From contig UQUS01000009.1 in assembly GCA_900544335.1 (NCBI GenBank), positions 1-59,240 on the forward strand: a DNA stretch of 59,240 bases, written 5' to 3'. Origin of the DNA: an uncultured Sutterella sp. Its GTDB lineage: Bacteria > Pseudomonadota > Gammaproteobacteria > Burkholderiales > Burkholderiaceae_F. Positions 58,974 to 59,240 of the stretch are shown here, in pieces (the stretch's first letter is position 1; each line of letters begins with the position of its first letter). The notes beneath the pieces are model-generated. The model made no database searches, was not told where the DNA came from, and saw only the letters and a list, made by a program, of their open reading frames with translations. The position numbers were made by a program, and so were the translations under genes.

Positions 58974-59240
58974 TTACCAGACATAACGCAAGCCGACGTT
59001 CCAGCGCCACTTTTCTTTGACATCACCGCCGTTTTGACGCTCAAAGTCCACATACGTGTAGGCATTGTCCGCGAACTTGTAGTTCGCGCCGATTCCCATC
59101 TCGTAGTACGTTCCGCCGATATCGTCCTTGACGGTCGAACGCACGGAGGAGTCGGAAACAAGGCTCGCCGTAAATTCGGATTCGCCCTTAAAGTCGCGCA
59201 GAACGGAAGCACGGGCATAGACAACACCCTTGTTCTCATT
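58974..59240 (-). CDS. Autotransporter beta-barrel C-terminus (cut by window edge)
   Basis: The last 88 codons of a gene that continues past the window. The minus-strand translation shows alternating strands typical of an autotransporter barrel: KGVVYARASVLRDFKGES, then GTYYEMGIGANYKFADN and YTYVDFERQNGG. It ends WRWNVGLRYVW, with the final aromatic residue required for BAM recognition. The product should be anchored in the outer membrane and display an N-terminal passenger whose nature lies outside the window. Confidence 0.85.
   Translation of the reverse strand, partial: NENKGVVYARASVLRDFKGESEFTASLVSDSSVRSTVKDDIGGTYYEMGIGANYKFADNAYTYVDFERQNGGDVKEKWRWNVGLRYVW

Noticed and set aside
1..59240. 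tRNA, rRNA, CRISPR arrays or known riboswitches
   Set aside because: All intergenic gaps were read on both strands. No cloverleaf, rRNA segment, regularly spaced repeat or recognisable riboswitch core was seen.

Overview
The window looks like chromosome of a gut-type, anaerobic to microaerobic betaproteobacterium, most likely Sutterellaceae-like (Burkholderiales). This is inferred from gene content: FNR/ANR-type regulation, oxygen-independent HemN, a TtrS/TtrR-type two-component pair, a cofactor-loaded malonate decarboxylase, DcuC and DASS anion carriers, and an autotransporter barrel. No rRNA, tRNA or CRISPR array was found. Most of the window has moderate GC. One block (about 2.08-4.5 kb) is clearly GC-rich and differs from its surroundings.

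Layout. 0-4.5 kb is an accessory region: an IS1634/IS4-type insertion sequence, the tail of a disrupted gene, and a GC-rich block with formate-dehydrogenase-type Fe-S and cytochrome b subunits but no catalytic subunit. The block is bounded by exact 14-bp inverted repeats. 4.5-9.4 kb holds an ATPase-nuclease behind a 32-bp palindrome, then an amidase - YolD - Y-family polymerase group. 9.5-19 kb is housekeeping: valS, an unknown gene, htpX, darP, a MogA-esterase fusion, asd and tsaD. 19-22 kb is feoABC under a Fur-box promoter, divergent from a LysR-type regulator.

22-31.6 kb is a malonate-use locus. mdcGH lies divergent from mdcABCDE, with a LysR-type dyad between them. The operon continues into a DcuC-family carrier and an M20 peptidase, then reaches a terminator. 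31.8-34.3 kb holds a secreted asparaginase and a CapA-like protein. 34.4-37.1 kb holds a TtrS/TtrR-like system divergent from an unannotated 31-residue membrane peptide. 37.1-44 kb holds a GarR-type reductase, sbcB, hemN, two abutting FNR boxes, fnr and a MATE pump.

43.5-59.2 kb is mostly core metabolism: purF, purC, a DASS symporter, fructose-bisphosphate aldolase, dgkA, purE, tsaC/sua5, murI, a thioesterase, rpmB-rpmG, a HAD protein, ispH, an O6-alkylguanine transferase, ybaK, a LolF/LolD-like exporter and tatD. It ends in the 3' end of an autotransporter gene. The most notable observations are the TtrS-linked micropeptide, the MogA-esterase fusion, the malonate operon with a DcuC-type carrier, the inverted-repeat-bounded GC-rich block, and a hairpin that may position the dgkA ribosome site.
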